Below, one piece after another: positions 16,279 to 24,745 of a stretch of 39,382 bases of DNA; positions within the stretch are counted from its first letter, which is position 1; every line of letters begins with the position of its first letter. The notes under the pieces are model-generated. The model was not told where the DNA came from. It saw nothing but the letters and a program-made list of their open reading frames with translations, and did no database searches. The translations under genes were made by a program, and so were the position numbers. This DNA is from an uncultured Lachnospiraceae bacterium (GTDB taxonomy: Bacteria > Bacillota > Clostridia > Lachnospirales > Lachnospiraceae): assembly GCA_947175175.1 (NCBI GenBank), contig CAMWLV010000014.1, positions 1 through 39,382 of the forward strand. Direction: 5' to 3'.

Positions 16279-17811
16279 TCAATGCTCTATATCCCCAAGC
16301 GCCTTGATAATATCCTGTGCCATAATATAATATGCAGACGTTTTCTCCCTTGCGATGTCCCCTGCAAGACCATGTGCATAGGTTCCCATCACTGCTGCCT
16401 CGAAACCGCTATATCCCTGCGCCAGGAGACCCGCTATGATTCCTGTCAGCACATCTCCCGAACCGGCTGTCGCCATCCCGTCATTTCCACTGGCATTCAG
16501 ATAGGTCAGTTTTCCCCTTTTAGACACAAGTGTCCTGGCGTCCTTGCAGACGAGAGACACATCATATTTCTTGGTAAATGCCTTGCAGCCGGCAATCATA
16601 TCCTTCTTGATCTCTGCAACCGGACACTGCATCAGTCTGGAAAATTCCCCGAGATGCGGCGTAAATATGACATCACTGTCATTTTTCCTGTATCCATAGG
16701 AAAAAAGCTTTAAGAGCCCTGCATTTTGTGACAAAAGATTCAGTGCATCCGCATCAATGACCATCGGCTTATCACATTGATTCAACAATACTTCCAAAAT
16801 CACCATTGCCTTTTCCGACATAGAGATTCCGGGTCCGACAGCCACGATATCCGCCCATTCAAGTCCGGATAACAGTGTCTTTGACTCCTCTTGTGTGATT
16901 GCCGGCTTTGTATCATCGTCATAAGTATCCACAATCGCCTCCGGGAGCTTTTTCAGCAAACTATCCCGATTCTGCACTGCCGTAAAAATCCGCACCATGC
17001 CAGCGCCTGTTCGATAGGCACTCAGTGCGGACAGAAAACATGCACCGCCCATATTCCTGCTTCCGGCAATCAACAGCACCTTTCCAAACGTTCCCTTGTT
17101 GCCTGACGGACTTCTTTCCGGAAAACGCAGGTCTTTCTTCCGATCTGTGAAAGTGACAACTCCTGACCTCTTATTCGCTGTCACCGCCTTGGGTATGCCG
17201 ATTGGCACACAGACCACCTCGCCCGCACACGAAGAGCCTGGATACAGCATCAAACCAAGCTTTCTGTATGCAAAAGTGACAGTGATGTCAGCTTTTACGG
17301 CACACCCCATGATACTTCCGTCATCTGTATGAACCCCCGATGGGATATCCACTGCCACAACCTTCGCCTTTGAAGCATTAACTGCCTCGACTGCCTTGCG
17401 GTATTTTCCCTCGACATTTCGTGTGATACCAATACCAAATATTGCATCCACAATCACATCATACAGCGCATGCTCCACGCCATAATGAATCGGAAGATTT
17501 AATTTTTTAGCAGTTTCAAGCTGGGCCGCTGCCTCAGGAGACAGCTTTGACGGCTCCCCGACCATATTGACCTCGGCGCGTATCCCCTGTTCCTGAAGGA
17601 TTCGTGCTATGGCAATCCCGTCCCCGCCATTATTGCCGCTTCCTGCCATAACGCCTACATAGATATCCGAGCCAAATCTGTCAAGGATCACCCTGACTGT
17701 CTGCAGCGCGGCGCGCTCCATCAATACAAGCGATCCGATGCCATACTCCTCAATCGCCGCCTTGTCACTGGCTTTCATTTCCGCTGATGTCAGCACATAT
17801 TCCATAAGCAT
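16279..17811 (-). CDS. nnrD: Bifunctional NAD(P)HX epimerase/dehydratase
   Basis: Repairs hydrated NADH and NADPH. It has 510 residues in two fused domains: an N-terminal YjeF_N epimerase (about residues 1-215; AGSGNNGGDGIAIARIL) and a C-terminal ribokinase-like ADP/ATP-dependent dehydratase (about 225-510; AGSRNMGGACFLSALSAYRT, VGPGISMSEKAM, and the signature NDGMATAGSGDVLTGIIAGL). The preferred start is ATG 17811, six bases from AGGAAAGG; ATG 17805 is also possible. The open frame extends further upstream through a terminator, which is not credible coding. It is probably the first gene of nnrD-alr-mazF, with a TATACT -10-like box at 17841-17846 but no clear -35. Confidence 0.93.
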   Translation of the reverse strand: MLMEYVLTSAEMKASDKAAIEEYGIGSLVLMERAALQTVRVILDRFGSDIYVGVMAGSGNNGGDGIAIARILQEQGIRAEVNMVGEPSKLSPEAAAQLETAKKLNLPIHYGVEHALYDVIVDAIFGIGITRNVEGKYRKAVEAVNASKAKVVAVDIPSGVHTDDGSIMGCAVKADITVTFAYRKLGLMLYPGSSCAGEVVCVPIGIPKAVTANKRSGVVTFTDRKKDLRFPERSPSGNKGTFGKVLLIAGSRNMGGACFLSALSAYRTGAGMVRIFTAVQNRDSLLKKLPEAIVDTYDDDTKPAITQEESKTLLSGLEWADIVAVGPGISMSEKAMVILEVLLNQCDKPMVIDADALNLLSQNAGLLKLFSYGYRKNDSDVIFTPHLGEFSRLMQCPVAEIKKDMIAGCKAFTKKYDVSLVCKDARTLVSKRGKLTYLNASGNDGMATAGSGDVLTGIIAGLLAQGYSGFEAAVMGTYAHGLAGDIAREKTSAYYIMAQDIIKALGDIEH

Positions 17812-17860
17812 TACCAGCCTTTCCTCACTAATTTTTTTTAGTATACCACAATCACTTATG

Positions 17861-17900
17861 AAAAAAAACTCCAAAACAGTTATTCCTGTTTGGGAGTTTT
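17861..17900 (-). terminator. Terminator overlapping the end of the coiled-coil gene
   Basis: A 15-base stem (17865-17879 with 17886-17900; one mismatch) followed on the minus strand by eight U. The stop codon of the coiled-coil protein (17880-17882) lies in the loop, so the last codons form half of the stem. It ends the rex transcript just before nnrD. Confidence 0.85.
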
Positions 17901-18530
17901 TTCGTCAATTAAATCGTTTTCTTTATTCAGCACACTTTGCGGATTATACTTCATATCAAACATATCAATTATATCAGGTCCAAAGATCGAGTGCATATAA
18001 TTATACATCTCGTCATTCCAGATCTCCTTCTGCTGCTTCAGGATAATCTTTCTCTTGAGCTGTACCTTAAAATCAGACACCCACTGGTTGATCTCCTCAA
18101 TTTCCTCTACATTCTGCCGCAGCCTGCTGTAGCACACCCGCATCGAAGCCAGCATCAGCGCAAAATTCGCCTCGTCGATCTGTTTGGGAATCTCCATCAG
18201 CTCATCGTTGTAGTCCTCCATCTTCTGGTTAGACTCCTCAATCATGCGCTTGTTCTCCGACATCTTCTTTTCCTTCGCCGAGCTGTCGGGAAGCTCCATG
18301 ATGGACACGATCTCCTTCATGAGCTTCTTCTTGAATGCGGAAAGGCTCTTGATCTCTGTGTTGAGCTTTCCCTGCCTCTTCAAAATCTCGTTGAGATTGT
18401 CCTCGAGTCTCTGAATCTCCTCATTTGGTTCTGTCTGTGTAAAGAGTCTGTGCCACTGGTTATCCAGCGTCAAAACCGGTATCTTTTTACCTATTAATGC
18501 CTCGCGAAAGACCTCGTCCCCCTGCTCCAT
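17880..18530 (-). CDS. Conserved-looking coiled-coil protein of unknown function
   Basis: Not recognised as a named family. It has about 216 residues, with no signal peptide or membrane helix. The central region (about residues 38-180) is rich in Glu, Lys, Leu and Ile with heptad spacing (EEIQRLEDNLNEILKRQGKL; RMIEESNQKMEDYNDEL), so a long antiparallel coiled coil is expected. The C-terminus (SIFGPDIIDMFDMKYNP) is more globular. Start: ATG 18530 lies eight bases after GGGGG; ATGs at 18536 and 18545 are too close to or upstream of it. It follows rex by 71 bases and shares its terminator, so redox-dependent expression is plausible. Confidence 0.8.
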   Translation of the reverse strand: MEQGDEVFREALIGKKIPVLTLDNQWHRLFTQTEPNEEIQRLEDNLNEILKRQGKLNTEIKSLSAFKKKLMKEIVSIMELPDSSAKEKKMSENKRMIEESNQKMEDYNDELMEIPKQIDEANFALMLASMRVCYSRLRQNVEEIEEINQWVSDFKVQLKRKIILKQQKEIWNDEMYNYMHSIFGPDIIDMFDMKYNPQSVLNKENDLIDEKTPKQE

Positions 18531-18601
18531 ATTCATAACCCCCATTTAATAGGACTGTTGTGTAACCATTTCTTACCTTCATAGTTATACATCGTCACTT
18601 T

Positions 18602-19228
18602 TTATTGATTCGCGATTCCGTATGATAGCTTCATAAGACTGTCGGAGAGATGTACATTCTCGACCACAATCCTTTCCGGCACATTGAGATCCACATGTGC
18701 AAAATTCCAGATCGCCCTGATATCGCATTTTACAAGCAGCTCAGCCGTTTTTACCGCGCCCTCCTTCGGTATGGTGAGCACTGCGATATCAATATCATTT
18801 TCACTGACAAACCGCTCGATATTCTCCACCGGCTGTACGGCAATCCCGCGAAGCTCTTTTCCATACAACACGGGATTCTTGTCAAATATGCCTTTTACGA
18901 TAAACCCCCTGCGCTTGAAGTTCATATAGTTTGCAAGCGCCTGCCCGAGATTGCCGGCCCCCACAATAATCAGGTTATATGATTTGTCCAGTCCGAGTAT
19001 CTTCGCAATCTCATTGTACAGATATTCCACATTGTAGCCATATCCCTGCTGTCCAAAACCACCAAAATTATTAAAATCCTGCCGGATCTGTGATGCAGTG
19101 ACTTTCATCAATTTACTCAAATCCTGAGATGATATCCTCTCGATGCCACTATCCTTCAAATCCCCCAGATATCTGTAATATCTGGGAAGCCTCGCGACAA
19201 CAGCCTGTGATATATTCTTATCATCCAC
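18602..19228 (-). CDS. rex: Redox-sensing transcriptional repressor Rex
   Basis: Senses the NADH/NAD+ ratio and represses fermentation and respiration genes. It has 208 residues: an N-terminal winged helix (KNISQAVVARLPRYYRYL; ISSQDLSKLMKVTASQIRQD; FGGFGQQGYGY) and a Rossmann domain with GAGNLGQA at residues 90-97. The start is GTG 19228, nine bases after GGAGG, giving the usual Rex N-terminus; the in-frame ATG at 19282 would add residues not seen in Rex. It has a near-perfect promoter and is divergent from the ABC-F gene. Confidence 0.96.
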   Translation of the reverse strand: MDDKNISQAVVARLPRYYRYLGDLKDSGIERISSQDLSKLMKVTASQIRQDFNNFGGFGQQGYGYNVEYLYNEIAKILGLDKSYNLIIVGAGNLGQALANYMNFKRRGFIVKGIFDKNPVLYGKELRGIAVQPVENIERFVSENDIDIAVLTIPKEGAVKTAELLVKCDIRAIWNFAHVDLNVPERIVVENVHLSDSLMKLSYGIANQ

Positions 19229-19314
19229 GATTCCTAACCTCCATATGTCCACTACCTTCAGCCATGCACCATTCATATGCAATATGCTAAAAAAATAGCA
19301 AAATATATAGAAAT

Positions 19315-19343
19315 AGTATACAATGTTGTCAAATGATTGTCAA
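19315..19343 (-). promoter_or_regulatory. Promoter of rex with tandem TTGTCAA repeats
   Basis: Minus-strand TTGACA (19338-19343), exactly 17 bases, TATACT (19315-19320). On the plus strand TTGTCAA occurs at 19326-19332 and 19337-19343, 11 bases apart, so one copy covers the -35 box and the other lies in the spacer: a possible regulator site. Confidence 0.8.
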
Positions 19344-19367
19344 TTCTTTTTGCAATTATGATTCCGA

Positions 19368-19396
19368 TTGATTTTATTTTGATTCTCTTTTATAAT
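19368..19396 (+). promoter_or_regulatory. Promoter of the ABC-F/exonuclease operon
   Basis: TTGATT (19368-19373), 17-base spacer, TATAAT (19391-19396). The start codon lies only about 36 bases downstream, so there is no room for the long attenuator leader seen upstream of antibiotic-resistance ABC-F genes. Confidence 0.7.
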
Positions 19397-19432
19397 AGGT
19401 AAATAGATTCCATACCTAAGGAGGAAATTTCC

Positions 19433-21352
19433 ATGATTTTATCATGCAATAACATAGACAAAACTTTTGTCGACAACCATGTCATCAAAAATGCCTCTTT
19501 TCATATAGAAGACTATGAAAAGGCTGCGATTGTCGGCATCAACGGCGCGGGCAAAACCACACTGCTTAAAATCATCACAGGTAAACTCCCTGCAGATGCA
19601 GGCAGTGTGACCTTCGCAAAGGACAAGAGCTTCGGCTATCTGGCACAGCATCAGGCGGTGGACAGCGAAAACACGATCTTCGACGAACTGCTCACCGTCA
19701 AACAGGAAGTTCTTGACCTTGAGTCAGCGATTCGCCAAACGGAAGCTGATATGAAAAACGCCTCTGGCAGCAAACTCGACCTCCTGCTCAAAAAATACGC
19801 AAACATGACACACCGCTTCGAGGACATCAACGGCTACGCCTGCAAAAGCGAAATCACTGGTATCCTAAAAGGACTCGGCTTTCAGGAAAACGAGTTTGAC
19901 AAGAAAGTCGCAGCACTCTCCGGCGGTCAGAAGACGCGCGTGGCTCTCGGAAAGCTGCTCCTGCAAAAGCCTGACCTCATCATGCTCGACGAGCCCACCA
20001 ACCACCTTGACCTCAACTCCATCGCATGGCTTGAGACATACCTTCTGAATTACAAGGGCGCTGTCATCATCGTCTCGCATGATCGGTATTTCCTGGATAA
20101 AATCGCCACGAAAATCATCGAGATCGACAACGGCGTGGTATCCTCCTTCAACGGAAACTACTCGGATTATGCCATTCAAAAAGAACATCTGCGCACCGAG
20201 CAGATGAACGCTTACCTGAACCAGCAGCGTGAGATCAAGCACCAGGAGGAAGTCATTGACAAGTTAAGACAGTTTAACCGTGAAAAATCCATCCGCCGCG
20301 CCGAGAGCCGCGAGAAGATGCTGGACAAGATTGAACGTCTCGAGAAGCCTGTCGAAGTCAGGGCTGACATGAAACTGACACTCACCCCTTATAAGACCAG
20401 CGGCAATGATGTCATGCAGATCGAAGGGCTTTCCAAGAGATTTGACAGCCATCAGCTGTTTGAAAATGTATCTTTTGAAATCAAGCGCGGCGAACATGTC
20501 GCCATCATCGGGGACAACGGAACAGGCAAGACCACTCTCCTGAAAATCATCAACGAGCTTGTTCCCATGGACAGCGGCACGATCAAACTCGGGGCAAACG
20601 TGGAAATCGGGTACTATGACCAGGAGCATCATGTACTTCATATGGATAAGACATTATTTGAAGAGATCAGCGACGATTACCCATACCTGACCAACACGGA
20701 AATCCGAAACACACTGGCAGCATTTTTATTCACGGGCGAAGATGTCTTTAAGAAAATCAGTGCACTGAGCGGCGGCGAACGCGGACGTGTATCCCTCGCA
20801 AAGCTGATGCTGTCCGAGGCGAATTTCCTGATTCTCGACGAGCCGACAAACCACCTTGACATCACTTCAAAGGAAATCCTCGAGACAGCGCTGAATGCCT
20901 ATGAGGGCACAGTTCTTTATGTCTCACATGACCGATATTTCATCAACAAAACGGCAAGCCGCATCCTTGAGCTCACGCACCAGGAATTTGTCAACTATAT
21001 CGGGAATTATGACTATTATCTTGAAAAGAAGGAAATCCTGACACCCGTGTCAGAAACCGGTTCCGGCACAAATGCGGAGGAACCCTCTGCACAGAAACTT
21101 GACTGGAAACAGCAGAAGGAAAACCAGGCACTGTTGCGCAAACGAGAAAATGACCTGAAAAAATGTGAGGAAAAAATCGAAGCACTCGAAACAAAAAGCG
21201 CCGCACTCGACGAAGAGATGGCAAAGCCCGAAATTGCCACAAACCCGGCAAAGCTTCAAGATATCGCCAAGGAAAAAGAAGAAATTGAAGCAGAACTCGA
21301 GACACTCTATGCAAAATGGGAAGAATTATCGGAAGGAGACATTTCAATATGA
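19433..21352 (+). CDS. ABC-F family ATPase (YdiF/Uup-like), ribosome-associated
   Basis: Soluble tandem ABC ATPase of 639 residues without membrane domains. First cassette: Walker A GINGAGKTT (35-43), signature ALSGGQKTRVALG, Walker B LIMLDEPTNHLD. Inter-domain P-site tRNA-interaction motif: a charged helix pair at about residues 255-305 (QREIKHQEEVIDKLRQFNRE). Second cassette: GDNGTGKTT, LSGGERGRVSL, LILDEPTNHLD. The C-terminal 80 residues form a coiled coil (LLRKRENDLKKCEEKIEALE), as in YdiF/Uup. ABC-F proteins bind the ribosomal E site and rescue stalled complexes. The start ATG 19433 has AAGGAGG eight bases upstream. Its TGA overlaps the ATG of the next gene. Confidence 0.93.
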   Translation: MILSCNNIDKTFVDNHVIKNASFHIEDYEKAAIVGINGAGKTTLLKIITGKLPADAGSVTFAKDKSFGYLAQHQAVDSENTIFDELLTVKQEVLDLESAIRQTEADMKNASGSKLDLLLKKYANMTHRFEDINGYACKSEITGILKGLGFQENEFDKKVAALSGGQKTRVALGKLLLQKPDLIMLDEPTNHLDLNSIAWLETYLLNYKGAVIIVSHDRYFLDKIATKIIEIDNGVVSSFNGNYSDYAIQKEHLRTEQMNAYLNQQREIKHQEEVIDKLRQFNREKSIRRAESREKMLDKIERLEKPVEVRADMKLTLTPYKTSGNDVMQIEGLSKRFDSHQLFENVSFEIKRGEHVAIIGDNGTGKTTLLKIINELVPMDSGTIKLGANVEIGYYDQEHHVLHMDKTLFEEISDDYPYLTNTEIRNTLAAFLFTGEDVFKKISALSGGERGRVSLAKLMLSEANFLILDEPTNHLDITSKEILETALNAYEGTVLYVSHDRYFINKTASRILELTHQEFVNYIGNYDYYLEKKEILTPVSETGSGTNAEEPSAQKLDWKQQKENQALLRKRENDLKKCEEKIEALETKSAALDEEMAKPEIATNPAKLQDIAKEKEEIEAELETLYAKWEELSEGDISI

Positions 21353-22389
21353 AAAAATTTTTAATAATCGACGGTTCATCGATGCTCAGCACATCATACT
21401 ACGGCAATCTGCCCAAATCTGTACTTTACGCAAAGACGGACGAAGAGAAAGAAAAGCACTACTCCGAAATACTGCGCACCTCCAGGGGAGAGTACACAAA
21501 TGCCCTTTTCACCATGCTTCGAACCCTGATTTCCCTCTACAAAAAGGCGAAACCAGATTATGCTGCAGTCGCTTTTGATGTATCCCGAGATACGTTCCGC
21601 CGCACTGTCCTTGGCGCAGACTCCTACAAGGCGAACAGAAAGGAAGCACCGGACCCGTTAAGGGAACAGTTCATTGCCATGGAAAACCTGTTACAGAAGA
21701 TAGGCTGTCAGGTGCTTATGGACAAGGACTATGAGGCAGACGATTTCGCCGCCTCCCTCGTCAGAAAGTTCGAGTCTCCGGAACTTGAGACCTATCTCCT
21801 TACCAAAGACCACGATTATTTCCAACTGGTGAGCGATTACACCAGACTATGGCGCGTCACTGACAAGGAAAAGGTAAAGGACATGCAGCAGCGGTACGGT
21901 CTCTATGCTGGCAAAAACGGATATACATCCCTTCCGGCGGGAATCTTTGAATATACCTCCGATACCGTCTATTCCGAGGAGGGCGTGTATCCTGAAAATA
22001 TTGTCACACTGCTCTCGATCACCGGCGATCCCGGAGACGGCATTCCCGGCTGCAAGGGTGTATCCTCGGCTGCTGCCCCTCTTGTGAACGAATACGGCTC
22101 CCTTGATGCAATCTATGCGGCAATTGAGGACTGTGAGGGAAACAAGAAAAAAGAAAAGGCACTGTCCGACTTCTGGAAAAGTAGCCTTGGCATCGGGCGA
22201 AGCCCGTTAAATGCATTAAAAGAAAATAAGGAGACTGTTTATCTGAGCTACCAGCTTGCCAAGATGAAGGACGATATTCCCATCACACAGTCCCTGGAGG
22301 ATTTTGTACTCAATATTGACAAAGCCGCCTTGAAGGAAGAACTCAGGCACTATGAAATGCTTAGTCTGATCGCGGAATTGAAATTGTAA
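21349..22389 (+). CDS. Stand-alone 5'-3' exonuclease/flap endonuclease (PolA N-domain family)
   Basis: 346 residues with the fold of the 5' nuclease domain of DNA polymerase I but no polymerase part. Metal ligands: Asp8 (LIIDGSS), Asp77 (AVAFDVSRD), Glu129/Asp131/Asp132 (DYEADDFA), Asp154/Asp156 (LTKDHDYFQL) and Asp227/Asp230. The H3TH-proximal motif reads ITGDPGDGIPG instead of the common GDSSDNIPG. Compared with PolA it has a charged insert at about residues 28-48 and extra sequence at about 182-215 (RYGLYAGKNGYTSLPAG). It shares ATGA with the ABC-F stop codon and has GGAAGGAGA upstream, so it is translationally coupled. Confidence 0.88.
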   Translation: MKKFLIIDGSSMLSTSYYGNLPKSVLYAKTDEEKEKHYSEILRTSRGEYTNALFTMLRTLISLYKKAKPDYAAVAFDVSRDTFRRTVLGADSYKANRKEAPDPLREQFIAMENLLQKIGCQVLMDKDYEADDFAASLVRKFESPELETYLLTKDHDYFQLVSDYTRLWRVTDKEKVKDMQQRYGLYAGKNGYTSLPAGIFEYTSDTVYSEEGVYPENIVTLLSITGDPGDGIPGCKGVSSAAAPLVNEYGSLDAIYAAIEDCEGNKKKEKALSDFWKSSLGIGRSPLNALKENKETVYLSYQLAKMKDDIPITQSLEDFVLNIDKAALKEELRHYEMLSLIAELKL

Positions 22390-22406
22390 TCGTACAGAAC
22401 GATATC

Positions 22407-22442
22407 AGGCGCGTGAAGTCAAATGTTTGGTTTCACACGCCT
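22407..22442. other. Hairpin between convergent genes
   Basis: An 11-base stem, AGGCGCGTGAA with TTCACACGCCT (one mismatch), and a 14-base loop, lying 18 bases after the exonuclease stop and 17 bases from the small protein's stop. No U-run follows on either strand, so it may be a transcript-end or blocking structure rather than a classical terminator. Confidence 0.5.
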
Positions 22443-22458
22443 ACAGCCTAAAATCGCC

Positions 22459-22641
22459 TTATTCTTTTATGATATCTAGTTCTGTAATGTTAATTCCAGA
22501 AGATGTTAAGATAACTTTTAACTCAATATACCGCCTCTTCATCTTTTTGTATGCTCCCGAATCTTTATCGCATTCCAGCATATAGTCCTGCAGCCTCGAA
22601 AACTCCTCAACTGATATTTTTAGCATTTCTTTTTCAGTCAT
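22459..22641 (-). CDS. Small protein, paralogue A of an unrecognised 60-residue family
   Basis: 60 residues, cytoplasmic, no signal peptide, helical and charged. The C-terminal half (RRYIELKVILTSSGINITE, then LDIIKE) closely matches two other small proteins encoded at 27501-27692 and 27725-27913. Shared features: FSRLQ in the N-terminal helix, an RYIE(L/I)KV helix, a (T/S)S.G(I/V)N turn and a terminal (E/D)(L/I)D.IKE. That conservation across separate loci shows this is a real gene. It has its own promoter. Function unknown; the length and helix-turn-helix-like spacing would suit a small binding or assembly protein, which is inference. Confidence 0.75.
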   Translation of the reverse strand: MTEKEMLKISVEEFSRLQDYMLECDKDSGAYKKMKRRYIELKVILTSSGINITELDIIKE

Positions 22642-22694
22642 ATCATCACCATCTTTCTACGAATCTGTTCTGAATAGTAACTTACCACATTTTT

Positions 22695-22723
22695 ATCATA
22701 ACAAATTCATCCAACAGTGTAAA
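22695..22723 (-). promoter_or_regulatory. Promoter of small protein A
   Basis: Minus-strand TTTACA (22718-22723), 17 bases, TATGAT (22695-22700) preceded by TG (extended -10). The blocks AGACTTTACA and TGTTATGAT, 14 bases apart, are identical in the promoter at 27963-27991. Confidence 0.7.
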
Positions 22724-22737
22724 GTCTGTTCAGCAAA

Positions 22738-23943
22738 TTATAATGCATCAAAGGTCTCCCTGATCGCCTTGATAAAATCCAGACTATTTAAAATCACTGG
22801 ATTTTCACAAGTCGATATCAGTGAAAGGCTTTTTGTCATTTTCCCGTCCTCAACAGTCTTAATACATGCCTTGTCCAGTTTGTCCGCCAAATCCTGAAGT
22901 TCCTGTATCCCATCCAATTCACCGCGCTTGCGCAGTGCGCCTGTCCATGCAAAAATAGTCGCAATGGAGTTAGTGGATGTCTCCTCTCCTTTCAAATGCT
23001 TATAGTAATGACGCTGTACTGTCCCATGTGCTGCCTCATACTCATAAACGCCGCTTGGTGACACCAGTACTGAAGTCATCATGGACAAATCTCCGTATGC
23101 TGTCGCCACCATATCAGACATCACGTCACCGTCATAGTTTTTGCACGCCCATATAAAGCCGCCTTCAGAACGAATCACACGTGCAACCGCATCATCAATC
23201 AGTGTATAAAAATACTCAATTCCCAGTTTTTCAAATTGTTCTTTATATTCTGCATCATAAATCTCCTGAAAAATGTCCTTAAACGTATGATCATATTTCT
23301 TAGAGATGGTATCCTTTGTAGCAAACCACAAATCCTGCTTTGTATCAATCGCATAACCAAAGCACGCCCTCGCAAAACTGGAGATGGATTCCCTGGTATT
23401 ATGTATACCCTGGATAATCCCTGCTCCCTTAAAATCGTGAATCAGCTCCCTTGTCTCCGTTCCGTCCTCTGCGGTAAAGACCAGTTCCGCCTTCCCTTTT
23501 CCCGGAACCTTGATTTCCGTATTTTTGTATACATCACCATATGCATGACGTGCAATCGTGATCGGTTTCGTCCAATTCTTTACATACGGAACAATCCCCT
23601 TGATTAAAATAGGCGCCCGGAATACTGTTCCATCTAAAATTGCCCTGATCGTTCCATTTGGGCTCTTCCACATTTCTTTCAGATCATACTCTGTCATTCT
23701 CGCAGCATTCGGCGTGATCGTCGCGCACTTGACTGCCACACCATACTTTTTGGTAGCTTCGGCAGAATCCACTGTCACCTGGTCGTTTGTCTCATTGCGG
23801 TGTTCCAGACCAAGATCATAATACTCAGACTTTAAATCTATGTATGGAAGAATCAGCTCGTCCTTGATCATCTTCCAGAGGATTCGTGTCATCTCATCCC
23901 CATCCATCTCCACCAGCGGTGTTGTCATCTGAATTTTTGCCAT
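22738..23943 (-). CDS. icd: NADP-dependent isocitrate dehydrogenase (type II, homodimeric)
   Basis: Converts isocitrate and NADP+ to 2-oxoglutarate, CO2 and NADPH. It has 401 residues and resembles the eukaryote-like IDH subfamily: [70 protein letters not shown] and [17 protein letters not shown]. The start ATG 23943 has AGGAGGAG upstream. It is the last gene of a Re-citrate synthase-GntR-IDH set; aconitase is not in the window. Two stem-loops in front of it could alter its expression relative to the upstream genes. Confidence 0.95.
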   Translation of the reverse strand: MAKIQMTTPLVEMDGDEMTRILWKMIKDELILPYIDLKSEYYDLGLEHRNETNDQVTVDSAEATKKYGVAVKCATITPNAARMTEYDLKEMWKSPNGTIRAILDGTVFRAPILIKGIVPYVKNWTKPITIARHAYGDVYKNTEIKVPGKGKAELVFTAEDGTETRELIHDFKGAGIIQGIHNTRESISSFARACFGYAIDTKQDLWFATKDTISKKYDHTFKDIFQEIYDAEYKEQFEKLGIEYFYTLIDDAVARVIRSEGGFIWACKNYDGDVMSDMVATAYGDLSMMTSVLVSPSGVYEYEAAHGTVQRHYYKHLKGEETSTNSIATIFAWTGALRKRGELDGIQELQDLADKLDKACIKTVEDGKMTKSLSLISTCENPVILNSLDFIKAIRETFDAL

Positions 23944-23979
23944 AATTGTCTCCTCCTGTTTTTAATTCATTGCTATCAC

Positions 23980-24063
23980 GAAGAACGCCGCCCTTCAGCG
24001 TTCTTCCAAACACTTAGCAAGTCTTAGGCTGTGTCCTTTACAGCCTTAGAGTTGCTTAGTGTT
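23980..24063 (-). repeat. Two tandem stem-loops between gntR and icd
   Basis: First on the transcript: a 24-base stem (24040-24063 with 24009-24032) with three isolated mismatches and a seven-base loop, overlapping the gntR stop codon. Two bases later comes a perfect nine-base stem GAAGAACGC/GCGTTCTTC (23980-24006). Neither is followed by a U-run. They probably act as RNA processing or stability elements, or as a partial terminator. Confidence 0.75.
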
Positions 24064-24736
24064 TTATGCTCAAACCACATTTTACCATATTTCTATACGC
24101 ATTACAAATATGTTCGTCGGCAAGTTTCTCCGCGAGCTGGGCATTCCCATCACGTATCGCCTCCATAATGCTCTTGTGCTCCGCCACAGCCGCTGCACTC
24201 CTCTCATGGTTCGAGAGTGTCTGCTGCCTCTGTTTCTGTACATATTGATGAAAATCTTTTAAAAGATGAATCAGCATCTTGCTCTCACACGCCTCATACA
24301 AATTCATATGGAAACGGTTGTCCAGCTCGATCAGCTGATCATAGTGCTCTTTTTGCAAGTGAAATTCACTCAGGAGAATAATCTCCTCGAGCTCCTCAAT
24401 TTTCTCCTTGGTGATTTTCTTCGTTGCCCATCTCGCACACAAGCCTTCCAGAAGAGAGCGGATTTCATAGATATCAGCCACATCTGACACAGAAATCCCA
24501 GTGACATAAGCTCCTTTGTTTGGCACAATCCGAATCAATCCTTCTAATTCAAGCTGCCGGAAAGCCTCCCTCACCGGGGTTCTGCTCACGCCAAGCTCCT
24601 CCGCGATCGTCGCTTCCTTAAGCTCATCGTTTTCCTGATATTTACCGTTCAGAATATCCTCCCTGAGCTTCTGGAAAACCCTGCCTCGTAACGAATACTT
24701 GTCCGATGCCTCATGATTTACATCATACTCGCCCAT
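24056..24736 (-). CDS. GntR-family regulator, FadR/FCD subfamily
   Basis: 226 residues. The N-terminal winged helix spans about residues 15-80 (LREDILNGKYQENDELKEAT; EELGVSRTPVREAFRQLELE; GLIRIVPNKGAYVTG). The C-terminal FCD ligand-binding domain (about 90-215) carries the usual metal-site pattern: Asp/His in ELDNRFHMNLYEA, and two later His in AVAEHKSIMEAI and ADEHICNAY. It lies nine bases after the citrate synthase gene and upstream of icd, so it is a natural local regulator responding to a small carboxylate; the ligand is inference. A TTGTAT/ATACAA palindrome over the operon promoter fits a GntR operator. Confidence 0.93.
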   Translation of the reverse strand: MGEYDVNHEASDKYSLRGRVFQKLREDILNGKYQENDELKEATIAEELGVSRTPVREAFRQLELEGLIRIVPNKGAYVTGISVSDVADIYEIRSLLEGLCARWATKKITKEKIEELEEIILLSEFHLQKEHYDQLIELDNRFHMNLYEACESKMLIHLLKDFHQYVQKQRQQTLSNHERSAAAVAEHKSIMEAIRDGNAQLAEKLADEHICNAYRNMVKCGLSIKH

Positions 24737-24745
24737 CTTCCGCCA

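Noticed and set aside
19315-19343. Rex operator in the rex promoter
   Set aside because: The repeats are direct and lack the inverted TTGTGAA/TTCACAA arrangement of a Rex site, so it was not annotated as one.
19397-19432. Antibiotic-responsive leader upstream of the ABC-F gene
   Set aside because: Only about 30 bases of leader exist between predicted transcription start and ATG, with no leader peptide or hairpin. A housekeeping YdiF/Uup-type role is more likely than resistance.
20264-20641. Minus-strand frames inside the ABC-F gene
   Set aside because: They lie opposite the linker and second nucleotide-binding cassette of an intact ABC-F protein and have no independent start signals.
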